Assembly: GCF_900215575.1 (NCBI RefSeq)
Contig: NZ_OBEJ01000001.1
Location: forward strand, 434,001-498,000
DNA: 64,000 nucleotides
Direction: 5' to 3'
Source: Natronoarchaeum philippinense
GTDB taxonomy: Archaea; Halobacteriota; Halobacteria; Halobacteriales; Natronoarchaeaceae
Part shown: positions 7,767 through 15,873 of the stretch, piece by piece
Numbering within the stretch: position 1 is the stretch's first letter
How the letters are laid out: each line of letters begins with the position of its first letter
Notes under the pieces: model-generated
Databases searched by the model: none
Told to the model about the DNA's origin: nothing
Seen by the model: only the letters and a program-made list of their open reading frames with translations
Position numbers and translations under genes: made by a program

Positions 7767-8351
7767 TCAGACATCTCGACAGTCGGCGCAGATCATCTGT
7801 CCGTTGAAATTCTGCAAGTCACGGGTTAGCGTGCCACAGCTCTCGCAGACGCTCTGGGACGAGTAGCCCGACTCGCCACGAGCGCGGTCGTCCGACAGCT
7901 CGCCGCCGATCTCACCGCCATCGGCGTTCGTACCGACAAACTGTGGCCGTCGCTCCTCGACGACGCCGTTGTCCAGCAGCGACGCCGCGGCGGTGAGAGC
8001 GTCGTCGGCGGTCAGAACGCCGACCAGTTCCTGTTCGTCGGTCACGAGCAGTCGCCGGGTTCCCTGTGTCGACATCAGATCGAGCGCCTCGACGAAGGGG
8101 CTGTCGGGTGCAGTCGTCGGTTCCGGCTCTCGCATCACGTCGCCGACCGTGGCGCCGTCGGTGTCTTCGGCGGCGTACCGGAGCAGATCGTGGGCCGTCA
8201 CGACGCCGACGGGCCTGCTTCCGCGGACGACGGCGGCCAGCCCCGCCTCGTCGTCACACAGCACGTCCGCGACATCCGCGATGGCGTCGGACTCGCTGAC
8301 GCCGACGTACTCCCGGGACATCATATCGCGCACTGTCACGTCGTCATCCAT
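7767..8351 (-). CDS. CBS-domain pair protein with C-terminal zinc ribbon
   Basis: Two CBS motifs (about residues 5-60 and 70-125; VRDMMSREYVGV and VGDVMREPEPTTAPDS) form a Bateman module that normally binds adenosyl nucleotides. The C-terminal 35 residues carry CESCG and CADC, a single zinc ribbon. This layout is common in archaeal regulators of unknown target. The ATG at 8351 (MDDDVTV) starts directly at the first CBS domain, with a second ATG 5 codons upstream (8366). The 5' side faces the 3' end of gch3 across about 100 nt. Confidence 0.85.
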   Translation of the reverse strand: MDDDVTVRDMMSREYVGVSESDAIADVADVLCDDEAGLAAVVRGSRPVGVVTAHDLLRYAAEDTDGATVGDVMREPEPTTAPDSPFVEALDLMSTQGTRRLLVTDEQELVGVLTADDALTAAASLLDNGVVEERRPQFVGTNADGGEIGGELSDDRARGESGYSSQSVCESCGTLTRDLQNFNGQMICADCRDV

Positions 8352-8453
8352 GTGGGTGAGTACCAATCGGACGGTCTAAAAGCTACCTACGCCACACTTA
8401 TGTCCGTTCCCGGGGTAGGTTAGTGATTATGTGTGCTATCGTCTGCCAATATC

Positions 8454-9218
8454 TCAGCTGTCAGTGAACCAAACTTCATCGCCGCGAGCGCGACAGTGTT
8501 CCAGCGCATGCTTGGCGTCCATGCCCGCCTCGTGGGCAGTGGCTCCGGTTCCGACACCGACGCGGAGGTCGACACCGGCGATTTCGGAGACGTGTGCGAT
8601 TGCGTCCTCGAACTCGGCTTTCGAGAGCGAGGGACACGCGGCGATCACGTTGTCGCCGCCGACGAAAAACGACAGCGAGTCGTTCTGGCCGTGCATGTAC
8701 TTCATCAGGGCGGCGTACCCCTGTTCGATCTCGATAAACGACTCGAACGCGCCGACCTGATCGGTGTACTCGCCGGTCGCGTCGATCACGTCGAAGTGTG
8801 CGATCCGAACGTCCTCGTCGGTGCGGTGCTCGTCGCCGATCGTGCGGCCACAGAGGATTTCGCGGCGCTCTTTGTCCTGTGCGCTGCCCCGCTCTTGCAG
8901 CCGTTCGGTGGCGTCGGACAGCGCTTGGGACGGCGTTCGACCGGTCGCCACGGAGAGGCTGATCGTCACCGGATAGCGGTTCCCGATCGACTCTTGGATC
9001 ATCGCGTGGTCGGACTCGTCGAGCCCGTTGGTCACGGCGATCATGTTGTCGAACCGGGTGAAAAAGACGTAGCCACCGCGGTTGCCGATCAGCTGTGCGA
9101 GGTCGGCGTACAGACGGGACTGTAGCGTCTGGAGGTCGACTTCGCGGCGCGGTTCCGGCGTCACTGTCCACGGGCCGTAGTTGTCGATCTGAACGAGCGT
9201 AACCTGCGTGTTCGTCAC
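8454..9218 (-). CDS. gch3: GTP cyclohydrolase III
   Basis: This enzyme converts GTP to the formylated 5-formylamino pyrimidine phosphate (FAPy), the first step of archaeal riboflavin/F420 and pterin-type synthesis. The 254 residues form two related palm (GGDEF-like) halves, and the motifs TRFDNMIAV (about 54-62) and FFVGGDNVIA (about 174-183) provide the metal and GTP sites. The start codon is GTG (9218): a TATA box on the reverse strand (9246-9253) lies 28 nt upstream, which argues for a leaderless GTG start. The pathway's later reductase is encoded at 38700-39359 and a riboflavin-binding dodecin at 49417. Confidence 0.93.
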   Translation of the reverse strand: MTNTQVTLVQIDNYGPWTVTPEPRREVDLQTLQSRLYADLAQLIGNRGGYVFFTRFDNMIAVTNGLDESDHAMIQESIGNRYPVTISLSVATGRTPSQALSDATERLQERGSAQDKERREILCGRTIGDEHRTDEDVRIAHFDVIDATGEYTDQVGAFESFIEIEQGYAALMKYMHGQNDSLSFFVGGDNVIAACPSLSKAEFEDAIAHVSEIAGVDLRVGVGTGATAHEAGMDAKHALEHCRARGDEVWFTDS

Positions 9219-9245
9219 AGTATCACTGTCTTGTGACGCATCTCG

Positions 9246-9253
9246 TATAAGTG
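9246..9253 (-). promoter_or_regulatory. TATA box of gch3
   Basis: On the reverse strand acttatac sits 28-35 nt before the GTG start at 9218, matching a leaderless promoter and supporting the GTG as start codon. Confidence 0.6.
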
Positions 9254-9290
9254 ACGCGAAGCCGCGCCGCCGTCCGAATCGTCCGCAAAA

Positions 9291-9611
9291 TCAGGCGCGT
9301 TTGATCTCGGGGTCCGAGCCGACGGGGTGGTAGTCCCAGTAGCCGCCCTCGCGGATCGCCGCACCGACTTTCTTGTGCATGTCCACGATCGTCTCGAACT
9401 CCTCGGCCTCGACGTGGCCGAAGATCTCTTCGAGGCTGACGACGCGCTGGTGGTTGATTCGGATCGGCTCGTCGCCGTGGTCGGCGACGAACTCCTCGGC
9501 CGACAGGGGGAAGTCCTCGTCCTCGTCGACCTTCTTGGCGATGATTGCCATCCCGTACTTGCGCATCCCTTCGCTGCCTTTCTCGTCGTCGGGATCGTGG
9601 GGCCAGTCCAT
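9291..9611 (-). CDS. DUF5785-type small conserved haloarchaeal protein
   Basis: This 106-residue soluble acidic protein begins MDWPHDPDDEKGSEGMRKYG and ends EIKRA. I recognise it as the haloarchaeal DUF5785 family, which has no known function. There are no membrane segments or cysteine motifs. The gene lies between gch3 and the pilin-like gene, all on the reverse strand with 50-72 nt gaps. The domain name is from memory of the family pattern; the reading frame is secure. Confidence 0.8.
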   Translation of the reverse strand: MDWPHDPDDEKGSEGMRKYGMAIIAKKVDEDEDFPLSAEEFVADHGDEPIRINHQRVVSLEEIFGHVEAEEFETIVDMHKKVGAAIREGGYWDYHPVGSDPEIKRA

Positions 9612-9660
9612 ACCACGCCATCCGGACGGATTCGGGAAAAACGTTCCTATGCCGACGGCC

Positions 9661-11076
9661 TCAACCCTGAATGGTCATCCGCTTTTCGAGTAGATGGAGG
9701 TAGTAGAAGTCGGGACCGGCGCTCTCGTAACTGATCTCGACGCTGGGTGCGTTCGCCGAGAGTTGGACATCGTCGCTCTTCATATTACTCTGTACGTTGA
9801 GGCTGTCGACGATGAGGCCGCCCTTGAACTCAGTGTTCCCGGTCGATTGGAGGTGCGCATCGGATTCGGGGGCGTACACCAACGCGTAAACGTTCCCTTT
9901 GATGTTGTCTCCGTCGCTAAAGACGTATCCGTCCGACGAGACGAAGATTCTGGTGCGTGCCGGTTCGTCCTCGTCTCCGACTGCGTCGTTCGGCCCGATG
10001 TCCGTCATGTCGAACCCATCCTGAACGAAAAAGGAGACATCGTGCGAACCGCCGTCAACCACCACATCGCCAGTGGGCTGGAAGGTTCCGTTGACGTACA
10101 CTTCGATGTCGCTTCCGTTCGTCTCGATCGTGTGCGTCCCGTCAAGATCCTCGACACAGTAGAGATCTTTCGAGCTGTCGATCGTCGTCGGCAGGTCCTC
10201 GTTGATGGTTCCGCACTCGTTTTTCTTCATCTCGATCAGGGAATCGGCCGACGGCGTTTCGATCTCTCCTTCGGTATAATCGAAGTTCGCCTTGTTCTCT
10301 CCTGCGACGCTTCCTGCTTTGACGGGCTCGGTGAATGTACCCCCGCCAAGCTCGAAGGGAACGCTCATCTCCACTTTGATTTCACCGTCACTGGTGTCGC
10401 CGGTGTCGCTACAGTTTTCGACGACCGATCCGCGGGTCTGGGTGCTGAAGTACTCTTCCCAGCCGTGACAGTACTCGCTTTCGAGCGTGATGTAGATCGT
10501 GCCCTGCTCTAGGGGGTTCGACCGGCTCGCGTTGGTCGTCGGGAAGATGCGTTCGCGCTCGGAGAGCGACAGCGACCCCTGTAGCGACCCCGATCGGTCG
10601 AGGTCGCCTTCGAGAATCGTCACGGGAAACACCAGCGAGTTGTCCCGGTAGAAAAATTCGGGCGAGGAGACCAGCGAACTCCCCGACCCCTTCTTTCGGA
10701 ACACGCCGCCGCCCTGATAGGCGACTTTGTCGCCGTCGTGTTCGTAGACCAGCGAGCGCAGATCCGTGTTGTAGATCACGTCTTCGCCGGAACCACGTTC
10801 GAGACGTACTTCGAGATGGCCCGTGCCGTCGACCGTTTGGACCTGTCCGTCGCGGTGTCCGAGATCGAACGACACTTGATCGCCATCTTCCCGAAGTTCG
10901 CTCGCGTCGACCGCTAACTGCGAGAACGCCGACTCGGTTTGGGACTGCTCGATGTCCGACTGGGTGTCTTGCAGCATCGCCGCGCCGAATGCCGCGACCG
11001 TCGCTGCGACCGTCAGTACGATTGCGATAATGAGGATCACACCGACGACCGGCCCGACACCCCTCTCAGACGACAT
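9661..11076 (-). CDS. Large type IV pilin-like surface protein (DUF7289-like)
   Basis: This 471-residue protein begins MSSERGVGPVVGVILIIAIV, the class III (prepilin/archaellin-type) signal with a charged N-terminus followed by a 20-residue hydrophobic helix (about 8-33). The long extracellular part is beta-rich and contains few Cys (four to five). Archaeal proteins of this type (DUF7289 group) are much larger than ordinary pilins and may be minor pilins or surface-anchored proteins. The ATG at 11076 is chosen over 11133 because the signal begins there. Its 5' region (11077-11345) contains no gene. The exact family name is tentative. Confidence 0.8.
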   Translation of the reverse strand: MSSERGVGPVVGVILIIAIVLTVAATVAAFGAAMLQDTQSDIEQSQTESAFSQLAVDASELREDGDQVSFDLGHRDGQVQTVDGTGHLEVRLERGSGEDVIYNTDLRSLVYEHDGDKVAYQGGGVFRKKGSGSSLVSSPEFFYRDNSLVFPVTILEGDLDRSGSLQGSLSLSERERIFPTTNASRSNPLEQGTIYITLESEYCHGWEEYFSTQTRGSVVENCSDTGDTSDGEIKVEMSVPFELGGGTFTEPVKAGSVAGENKANFDYTEGEIETPSADSLIEMKKNECGTINEDLPTTIDSSKDLYCVEDLDGTHTIETNGSDIEVYVNGTFQPTGDVVVDGGSHDVSFFVQDGFDMTDIGPNDAVGDEDEPARTRIFVSSDGYVFSDGDNIKGNVYALVYAPESDAHLQSTGNTEFKGGLIVDSLNVQSNMKSDDVQLSANAPSVEISYESAGPDFYYLHLLEKRMTIQG

Positions 11077-11345
11077 ATAGTTTCCATTCGGCACCCTGAT
11101 TGTTAACCTTTGTTGCCGAGCCGACGAGTCCACAACTCAGCCTTCGTGGTTGTCGGTCGACGAGCGTTTCGCGATCGGCGGACCGAAGTAGACACATATT
11201 TCGCACCCCGGCGGATAGTACCCGTCTCGGCGGGACGGCACTGATGAGGAACCACGGCCGTTCGTTCCCTCACTTACGCCGTAATTTCAGCAAATTCTGG
11301 TAATCCGATAAAATTAAGTGTGTTAGCGATTAACAGAGACTCGTG

Positions 11346-12161
11346 ATGAGTGATAATATACTCGACCGAACGCGAGAGGAACTCGTCCGAGACGCCGTCG
11401 AAACGGCGGCTGACGGACTGCTGGTCCGCAACCCGTCCGCTGAGACGATCCGCGAACTCGTCTCGGTGCTGTCGGACGCCGACGACCGGCCGGCCGTTCG
11501 CCTGCTCGGCCAGTCCGGCGTCGTCAAAAACGTCATGAGCGACTTCATCGTCGCCAGTAGCGCTGCCGACCTCGTCGAGGACGGGACGCTCGAAGTCCGC
11601 GCGAGCGAGTCGGTCACCGGGAATCCCCTGTTGATCCACGACGACGCCGTCGTCGCCGTCGTGACCGCGGGGCAGTCGGTCGCCGGGCTCGTCTCCGACG
11701 ACGATTCGTTCGTCGCGGATGCCCGCGACGCCCACGAACAGGACTGGGCCGCCGCGGAGACGTACCCGCTCCGGACGCCGCCGCTGTCGGCGGTCCACGA
11801 CGGCCTCTCGAAGGAACTCGGCGAGCACGCTGAGCAGGACTTCCGCACGATGCTCGACTCGCTGGAGACGGCCCGTGGCGACGGCGACGGCCTCGACGAA
11901 GTGACGATCAGCCTGTTGGTCGCCGCCAAGAACGAGGAGCTTCTCTACGACGTGAGCAAGTGGGGCGAGGACACCGGCGTCGCCAGCAAGGCGACGTTCT
12001 CGCGCACTAAGACCGAACTCGAAAACATGGGCTTGATCGACACGGAGAAGGTCCCGATCGACGTTGGCCGTCCGCGCCTGCGCCTCAAGCTCGGCGACGA
12101 GCGGCTCGAAGACGCCGACAACGATCAGCTCGCAACGGTCGCCCAGTCGATGCTCAACTAA
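11346..12161 (+). CDS. TbsP/DUF5821-like transcriptional regulator
   Basis: This 271-residue protein has an N-terminal nucleotide-binding-like half (TREELVRDAVETAADGLLVRNP) and a C-terminal winged helix (about 195-250; VASKATFSRTKTELENMGLIDTEKVPIDVGRPRLRLKL). It matches the haloarchaeal family recently named TbsP in Haloferax (a partner of TrmB in sugar-metabolism control) as far as I recall; treat the name as tentative. An AT-rich promoter (aaattaagtgtgttag, about 11310-11325) precedes the start. The 3' end overlaps the convergent HerA-like gene by 4 nt, with stop codons interlocked as CTAA. Confidence 0.75.
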   Translation: MSDNILDRTREELVRDAVETAADGLLVRNPSAETIRELVSVLSDADDRPAVRLLGQSGVVKNVMSDFIVASSAADLVEDGTLEVRASESVTGNPLLIHDDAVVAVVTAGQSVAGLVSDDDSFVADARDAHEQDWAAAETYPLRTPPLSAVHDGLSKELGEHAEQDFRTMLDSLETARGDGDGLDEVTISLLVAAKNEELLYDVSKWGEDTGVASKATFSRTKTELENMGLIDTEKVPIDVGRPRLRLKLGDERLEDADNDQLATVAQSMLN

Positions 12162-13930
12162 GCGTCGAACTGTTCTAACAGCTCGTCCAGCCCGTCTACG
12201 TCTTCTTCGACACGCTGCCCACACGCGATCAGCGCGTCGAGATCGAACGCGTACTCGCTCTGTGCGTTCCGAACGAGATAGGGTCGATCGCGCAGTTCCG
12301 AGAGGAACGACCAGACGTACTGCACCTGCACGTCGATCCGATCCGCGATCGTCGCCGCCGACAGCGGCCCGTCGGCAGCGATCTCCTCGACGATCGCTCG
12401 CTGGGCGCTCTCGCCGACGTGAGCGCGCTCGGCGGCCTCGCTGACCTCGGACGCGATCGGCTCGTTCCGAACGTACGCCAGCACCGACTCGGCGTCGAGG
12501 TCGTCGCCAGCCGCCCCGGCTGAGTCACTCCCTGCGCCGTCTCCTGTGGCACCCGTGTCGATCGCAGCCGCGTCGGCGTCGTCCGCGACCGCCTGCGCGT
12601 CGGCGTCTTCGGGAGCCGATGTGCGTTGCTCGTCGGTGTCTTCGAACGCGGCCGTTCCGCCGTCGCCGGTCGGGAATGACGCCTGCACGACGGATTGGCC
12701 CTCGTCGTCGAAGTCGATCGTCGCGGTCGATTCCTGTAGTTGCTGGTTCTCGGCTTCGAGCTGTTCGATGTAGTCGTGGGCATCGTCGAGGTCGCTCTCT
12801 AACTCGTCGACGCGGGCTTCGAGTTCCTCGATGTGATCGTTCTTGGCGGCCAGTCGCGCCTCGACTTCCTCTGGCGTCGATGCCACGTCGCCCCGCGAGA
12901 ACGCGTTGGCGAGCTGGCGGGCGGCGTTCGATACGTCCCGGGCGTTTTCGAGGTCCTGTTCTAACTGATTGATCTTGGCGACCTTCTTGTCGAGTTCCTG
13001 CTGGAGGTCGGCGAGCTCGCTCTCGCGTTGCTCTTCTTCCTCGGAGATCGTCTCCAGATCATCCATCAGCGAGTCGCTGACCGACTTGAGTTCGGGGCGC
13101 TCGAAGTCGTCGAGGCCGGGGGTCGCGCCGGCGTCGAACGTGCGCTTGCGGCGGAACTGGATCTGGCGCACGTCGACTTCGGTCCAGTCGGTCTGGAGGA
13201 ACGCCTCGCCGTCGGCCAGTTCCGAGACGGCTTCCTGATACTCGGTGTCGACGACGCGGCCGACGACCTTTGTGTCGTTGTCCCACGTGAGCCGGTGCCA
13301 GACGAGCCAGTTCGCCTGCGTGATGAAGTCCTTTTTCACGTCGGCGGGGCGCTGGCTGATGCCCATGATCCCCAGCCCGTGCTTGCGCCCGCGCTTGCCG
13401 ATCTTGATCAGCATCTTGCCCGTCTCGCCGCCCCCGCCCTTCTGTGGGAGGTACTCGTGGACCTCCTCGACGACCAGCAAGAACGGCTTCTTGAGCTTCT
13501 TCTCCTTGGTAAAGAGATGTCGAGCGGTTTCTCGGAGCAGTTCGTCCGCCACGTCTTCGTCGAGGTAGCCCGACACGTCGAGGATGATCGGGACGTTCTC
13601 CTCTAAGGCGAGGCTGGCTACTTTCTCGGCGTGGTCGGGTCCGATCTGGATGTCACACTCCTCGTCGGCGCCCGCGTGGAGCAGTTCGTACTCCTCTTTG
13701 AGGCCGTAGTACTCGCCGTCGGTGTCGACGATCAGGACGGGATAGCCCGCGTCGAGCAACTCCTCGATCACGACGCTGGCGGTGTTTGATTTGCCCGATC
13801 CGCTCTTGCCCGTGACGAAGCCACGGCCCGTTAGCACGTCGACGACAGGTAACTCCACCGACGCGCCCGAGTTGGTGTCGCCCGCCGCGGCGGTCAACTC
13901 GCCGATCCGGATGCGCTCTTGCTCGCTCAC
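12158..13930 (-). CDS. HerA-like (DUF87) ATPase with coiled coil and winged helix
   Basis: The 590-residue protein starts with a HerA/DUF87 motor domain: Walker A GKSGSGKS (41-48), Walker B LLVVEEVHEYL (about 151-161) and an SQRP sensor motif (192-195). A long coiled coil (about 285-410, including the linker HIEELEARVDELESDL), an Asp/Ala-rich linker (about 420-490) and a C-terminal winged helix (about 510-560) follow. HerA-type ATPases form hexameric DNA translocases, often with nuclease NurA. No NurA is encoded nearby, and the coiled coil plus winged helix are additions not found in classical HerA, so the role is open (DNA translocation or chromosome tethering). It ends overlapping the TbsP-like gene. 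Confidence 0.88.
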   Translation of the reverse strand: MSEQERIRIGELTAAAGDTNSGASVELPVVDVLTGRGFVTGKSGSGKSNTASVVIEELLDAGYPVLIVDTDGEYYGLKEEYELLHAGADEECDIQIGPDHAEKVASLALEENVPIILDVSGYLDEDVADELLRETARHLFTKEKKLKKPFLLVVEEVHEYLPQKGGGGETGKMLIKIGKRGRKHGLGIMGISQRPADVKKDFITQANWLVWHRLTWDNDTKVVGRVVDTEYQEAVSELADGEAFLQTDWTEVDVRQIQFRRKRTFDAGATPGLDDFERPELKSVSDSLMDDLETISEEEEQRESELADLQQELDKKVAKINQLEQDLENARDVSNAARQLANAFSRGDVASTPEEVEARLAAKNDHIEELEARVDELESDLDDAHDYIEQLEAENQQLQESTATIDFDDEGQSVVQASFPTGDGGTAAFEDTDEQRTSAPEDADAQAVADDADAAAIDTGATGDGAGSDSAGAAGDDLDAESVLAYVRNEPIASEVSEAAERAHVGESAQRAIVEEIAADGPLSAATIADRIDVQVQYVWSFLSELRDRPYLVRNAQSEYAFDLDALIACGQRVEEDVDGLDELLEQFDA

Positions 13931-14035
13931 TTGCGGCCCCCTCCCGTGTGTGTCGCTCGCTGACTCGTCATTACCAGTACCGTTTCCCGACGCATACTTG
14001 AAACCTCGCCCGGCGGGGAAAATAGGTCGGCCGAA

Positions 14036-14096
14036 CAGTCGTCCGCCATTGCCACCCGATCAGTCGTCCGCTATAGCTCCCCAATCAGTCGTCCGC
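14036..14096. repeat. 25-nt tandem repeat (2.4 copies) spanning the mct stop
   Basis: The 11-mer cagtcgtccgc occurs at 14036, 14061 and 14086, exactly 25 nt apart, with partly conserved spacers. The last copy contains the mct stop codon, so the gene's final codons (GCG GAC GAC TGA) are repeated twice downstream of its end. Confidence 0.8.
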
Positions 14097-15254
14097 CTCG
14101 GCCGGCGCGGCGTCGTCCAGCAGCTCGTCGCGATGTTCGTCGAGCAGCGGCGCGCGCTCGCCCGGTCGCGTCGGCGTCTCGGTCATTTTGATCGGGTTGC
14201 CGGCGATCGTCACGTCGGCGTCGACGCCGGGCTGGTCGACATCGACGTGCATCTCGCGTGTCTCGACGTGGGGATCGGCCGCGATGTCGGCGGCGTCTTG
14301 GACGGGCGCGACCGGCAATCCGTCGAGCGCCGCCAGCACGGCGTTGGTCGGCTTGCTCCGCGTCCACTCGGCGACGGCGTCGCGCAGTGACTCGCGGTTG
14401 GCGAGTCGGCTCTCCCGGTCGGGATACTCCTCGGCGAGGTCGGATCGACCGATGGCGTCACAGAGCGTCCGCCAGTGGTTCGAGCCAAAGGCTGCGATCA
14501 CCACGTAGCCGTCGGCCGTCTCGAACGCGTCGTAGGGGAACAGCGTCGGGTGAGAGTTGCCCTGTCGCGTCGGCGCCTCGCCGTCGTAGGAGTGCTGGTA
14601 GACGGCCCGCTCGCAGAGGCTGATCATGGCGTCGTACATCGCCGTGTCGACGTACTGACCCTCACCCGTGCGATCGCGGTGGTGGACTGCCGCGAGGATC
14701 CCCACCGCATTGAGCGCCGCGGTGAAGAGGTCGCCGACGCCGGGACCGACCTTCGTCGGTGGACCGTCCTCCTGTCCTGTGATCTCCATGACGCCGCCGA
14801 GCGCTTGGGCGACAAGATCGAACGACGGCTGGCCCTGTCGGTGAGTCTCGCCCGTGCGCGGGTCGCCGAAGCCCCGGATCGAACTGTAGATCAGCTCGGG
14901 GTTGCGCTCGCGCAGAGTCTCGTAGCCGAGATCGAACTTCTCCATCGTGCCCGCACGGTAGTTCTCGACGACCACGTCCGCACGCTCGACCAGCGAGAGG
15001 AACGCCTCGCGGTCGGCGTCGTCGCCGAGGTTCAGCTCGAGACTGCGCTTGCCCCGATTGACGCTCTGGAAGTACCCGCCGTACGCTTCGGCGTCGGCGT
15101 CCTCGTAAAAGGGCGGGTTCGACCGAATGAGATCGCCGCCCGGGCGCTCGATCTTTACCACGTCCGCGCCCATGTCCGCGAGCAACATCGTACAGTACGG
15201 GCCGGCGAGCACCTGCGTCAGATCGAGCACGCGCAAGTCGTCGAGCGCTCCCAT
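14085..15254 (-). CDS. mct: Succinyl-CoA:mesaconate CoA-transferase (CaiB/BaiF family)
   Basis: This 389-residue class III CoA-transferase shows the family N-terminus (LRVLDLTQVLAGPYCTMLLADMGADVVKIE) and the active-site region GVGDLFTAALNAVG, whose Asp forms the acyl-aspartyl intermediate. It is divergently placed 174 nt from glmS-glmE-mal-mch-citE, exactly the context of Mct in the methylaspartate cycle, where it moves CoA from succinyl-CoA to mesaconate (and relocates it to the C1 position in the cycle scheme). The family is certain; the mesaconate substrate is inferred from context. A ctatag box (15291-15296) lies 37 nt before the ATG. Confidence 0.88.
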   Translation of the reverse strand: MGALDDLRVLDLTQVLAGPYCTMLLADMGADVVKIERPGGDLIRSNPPFYEDADAEAYGGYFQSVNRGKRSLELNLGDDADREAFLSLVERADVVVENYRAGTMEKFDLGYETLRERNPELIYSSIRGFGDPRTGETHRQGQPSFDLVAQALGGVMEITGQEDGPPTKVGPGVGDLFTAALNAVGILAAVHHRDRTGEGQYVDTAMYDAMISLCERAVYQHSYDGEAPTRQGNSHPTLFPYDAFETADGYVVIAAFGSNHWRTLCDAIGRSDLAEEYPDRESRLANRESLRDAVAEWTRSKPTNAVLAALDGLPVAPVQDAADIAADPHVETREMHVDVDQPGVDADVTIAGNPIKMTETPTRPGERAPLLDEHRDELLDDAAPAEADD

Positions 15255-15391
15255 GCCGGATCCGTCGGGGAGGGAATGGAAAAACCTTCCCTATAGATCA
15301 TGAAGAATGTGGTTGACTCTCAATCTTTGTGATTGTCTACCATCCGACTATATTGAACCCCTTAAGGAATATTATCATGAAAAACCATTAA

Positions 15392-15397
15392 CTATAA
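15392..15397 (+). promoter_or_regulatory. TATA box of the methylaspartate cycle operon
   Basis: The box ctataa within an AT-rich 60-nt stretch lies 31-36 nt before the glmS ATG (15429) and has an A-rich BRE-like element before it. It is the only clear promoter before the glmS-citE genes, which are close together (gaps 1-40 nt). Confidence 0.6.
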
Positions 15398-15428
15398 GGA
15401 TTCTTCATTCGACGCCTGAAACACCGAC

Positions 15429-15869
15429 ATGGCGAAGACAGTCATCCTCGGCGTCATCGGATCCGACGCGCACGTCGTCGGCATCACGATCCTAGAACAG
15501 GCCCTGTCCGCAGCGGGGTTCGACGTCGTCAACCTGGGCGTCCAGACCTCTCAAGAGGACTTCATCACCGCAGCGCGCGACGCCGACGCCGAGGCTGTAC
15601 TGATCTCGTCGCTGTACGGCCACGCGGAGCAGGACTGCCAGGGGTTCCGCGAGCGCCTCGACGAGGCGGGCCTCGACATCGTCACCTACATCGGCGGCAA
15701 CCTCGCCGTCGGCCAAGACGACTTCGAGGAGACCCGCCGGCGGTTCCGCGAGCTCGGGTTCGACCGGGTCTTCGACTCGGAAACCGATCCGGAGGATGCC
15801 ATCGCGGCGCTCCGACAGGACCTCCAGATCGCTACGACGGAGGCCGAACGCCACCGGGTCGAGGGATAG
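15429..15869 (+). CDS. glmS: Glutamate mutase (methylaspartate mutase) S subunit
   Basis: This 146-residue B12-binding subunit shows the cobalamin signature DAHVVGITI (Asp-x-His-x-x-Gly, about 12-20) and the ISSLYGH loop (about 58-64). It binds adenosylcobalamin and with GlmE interconverts L-glutamate and threo-3-methylaspartate, entering the methylaspartate cycle. Archaeal papers name it mamA. The gene is followed 4 nt later by glmE. The length equals the clostridial subunit (about 137-146). Confidence 0.95.
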   Translation: MAKTVILGVIGSDAHVVGITILEQALSAAGFDVVNLGVQTSQEDFITAARDADAEAVLISSLYGHAEQDCQGFRERLDEAGLDIVTYIGGNLAVGQDDFEETRRRFRELGFDRVFDSETDPEDAIAALRQDLQIATTEAERHRVEG

Positions 15870-15873
15870 CTCG

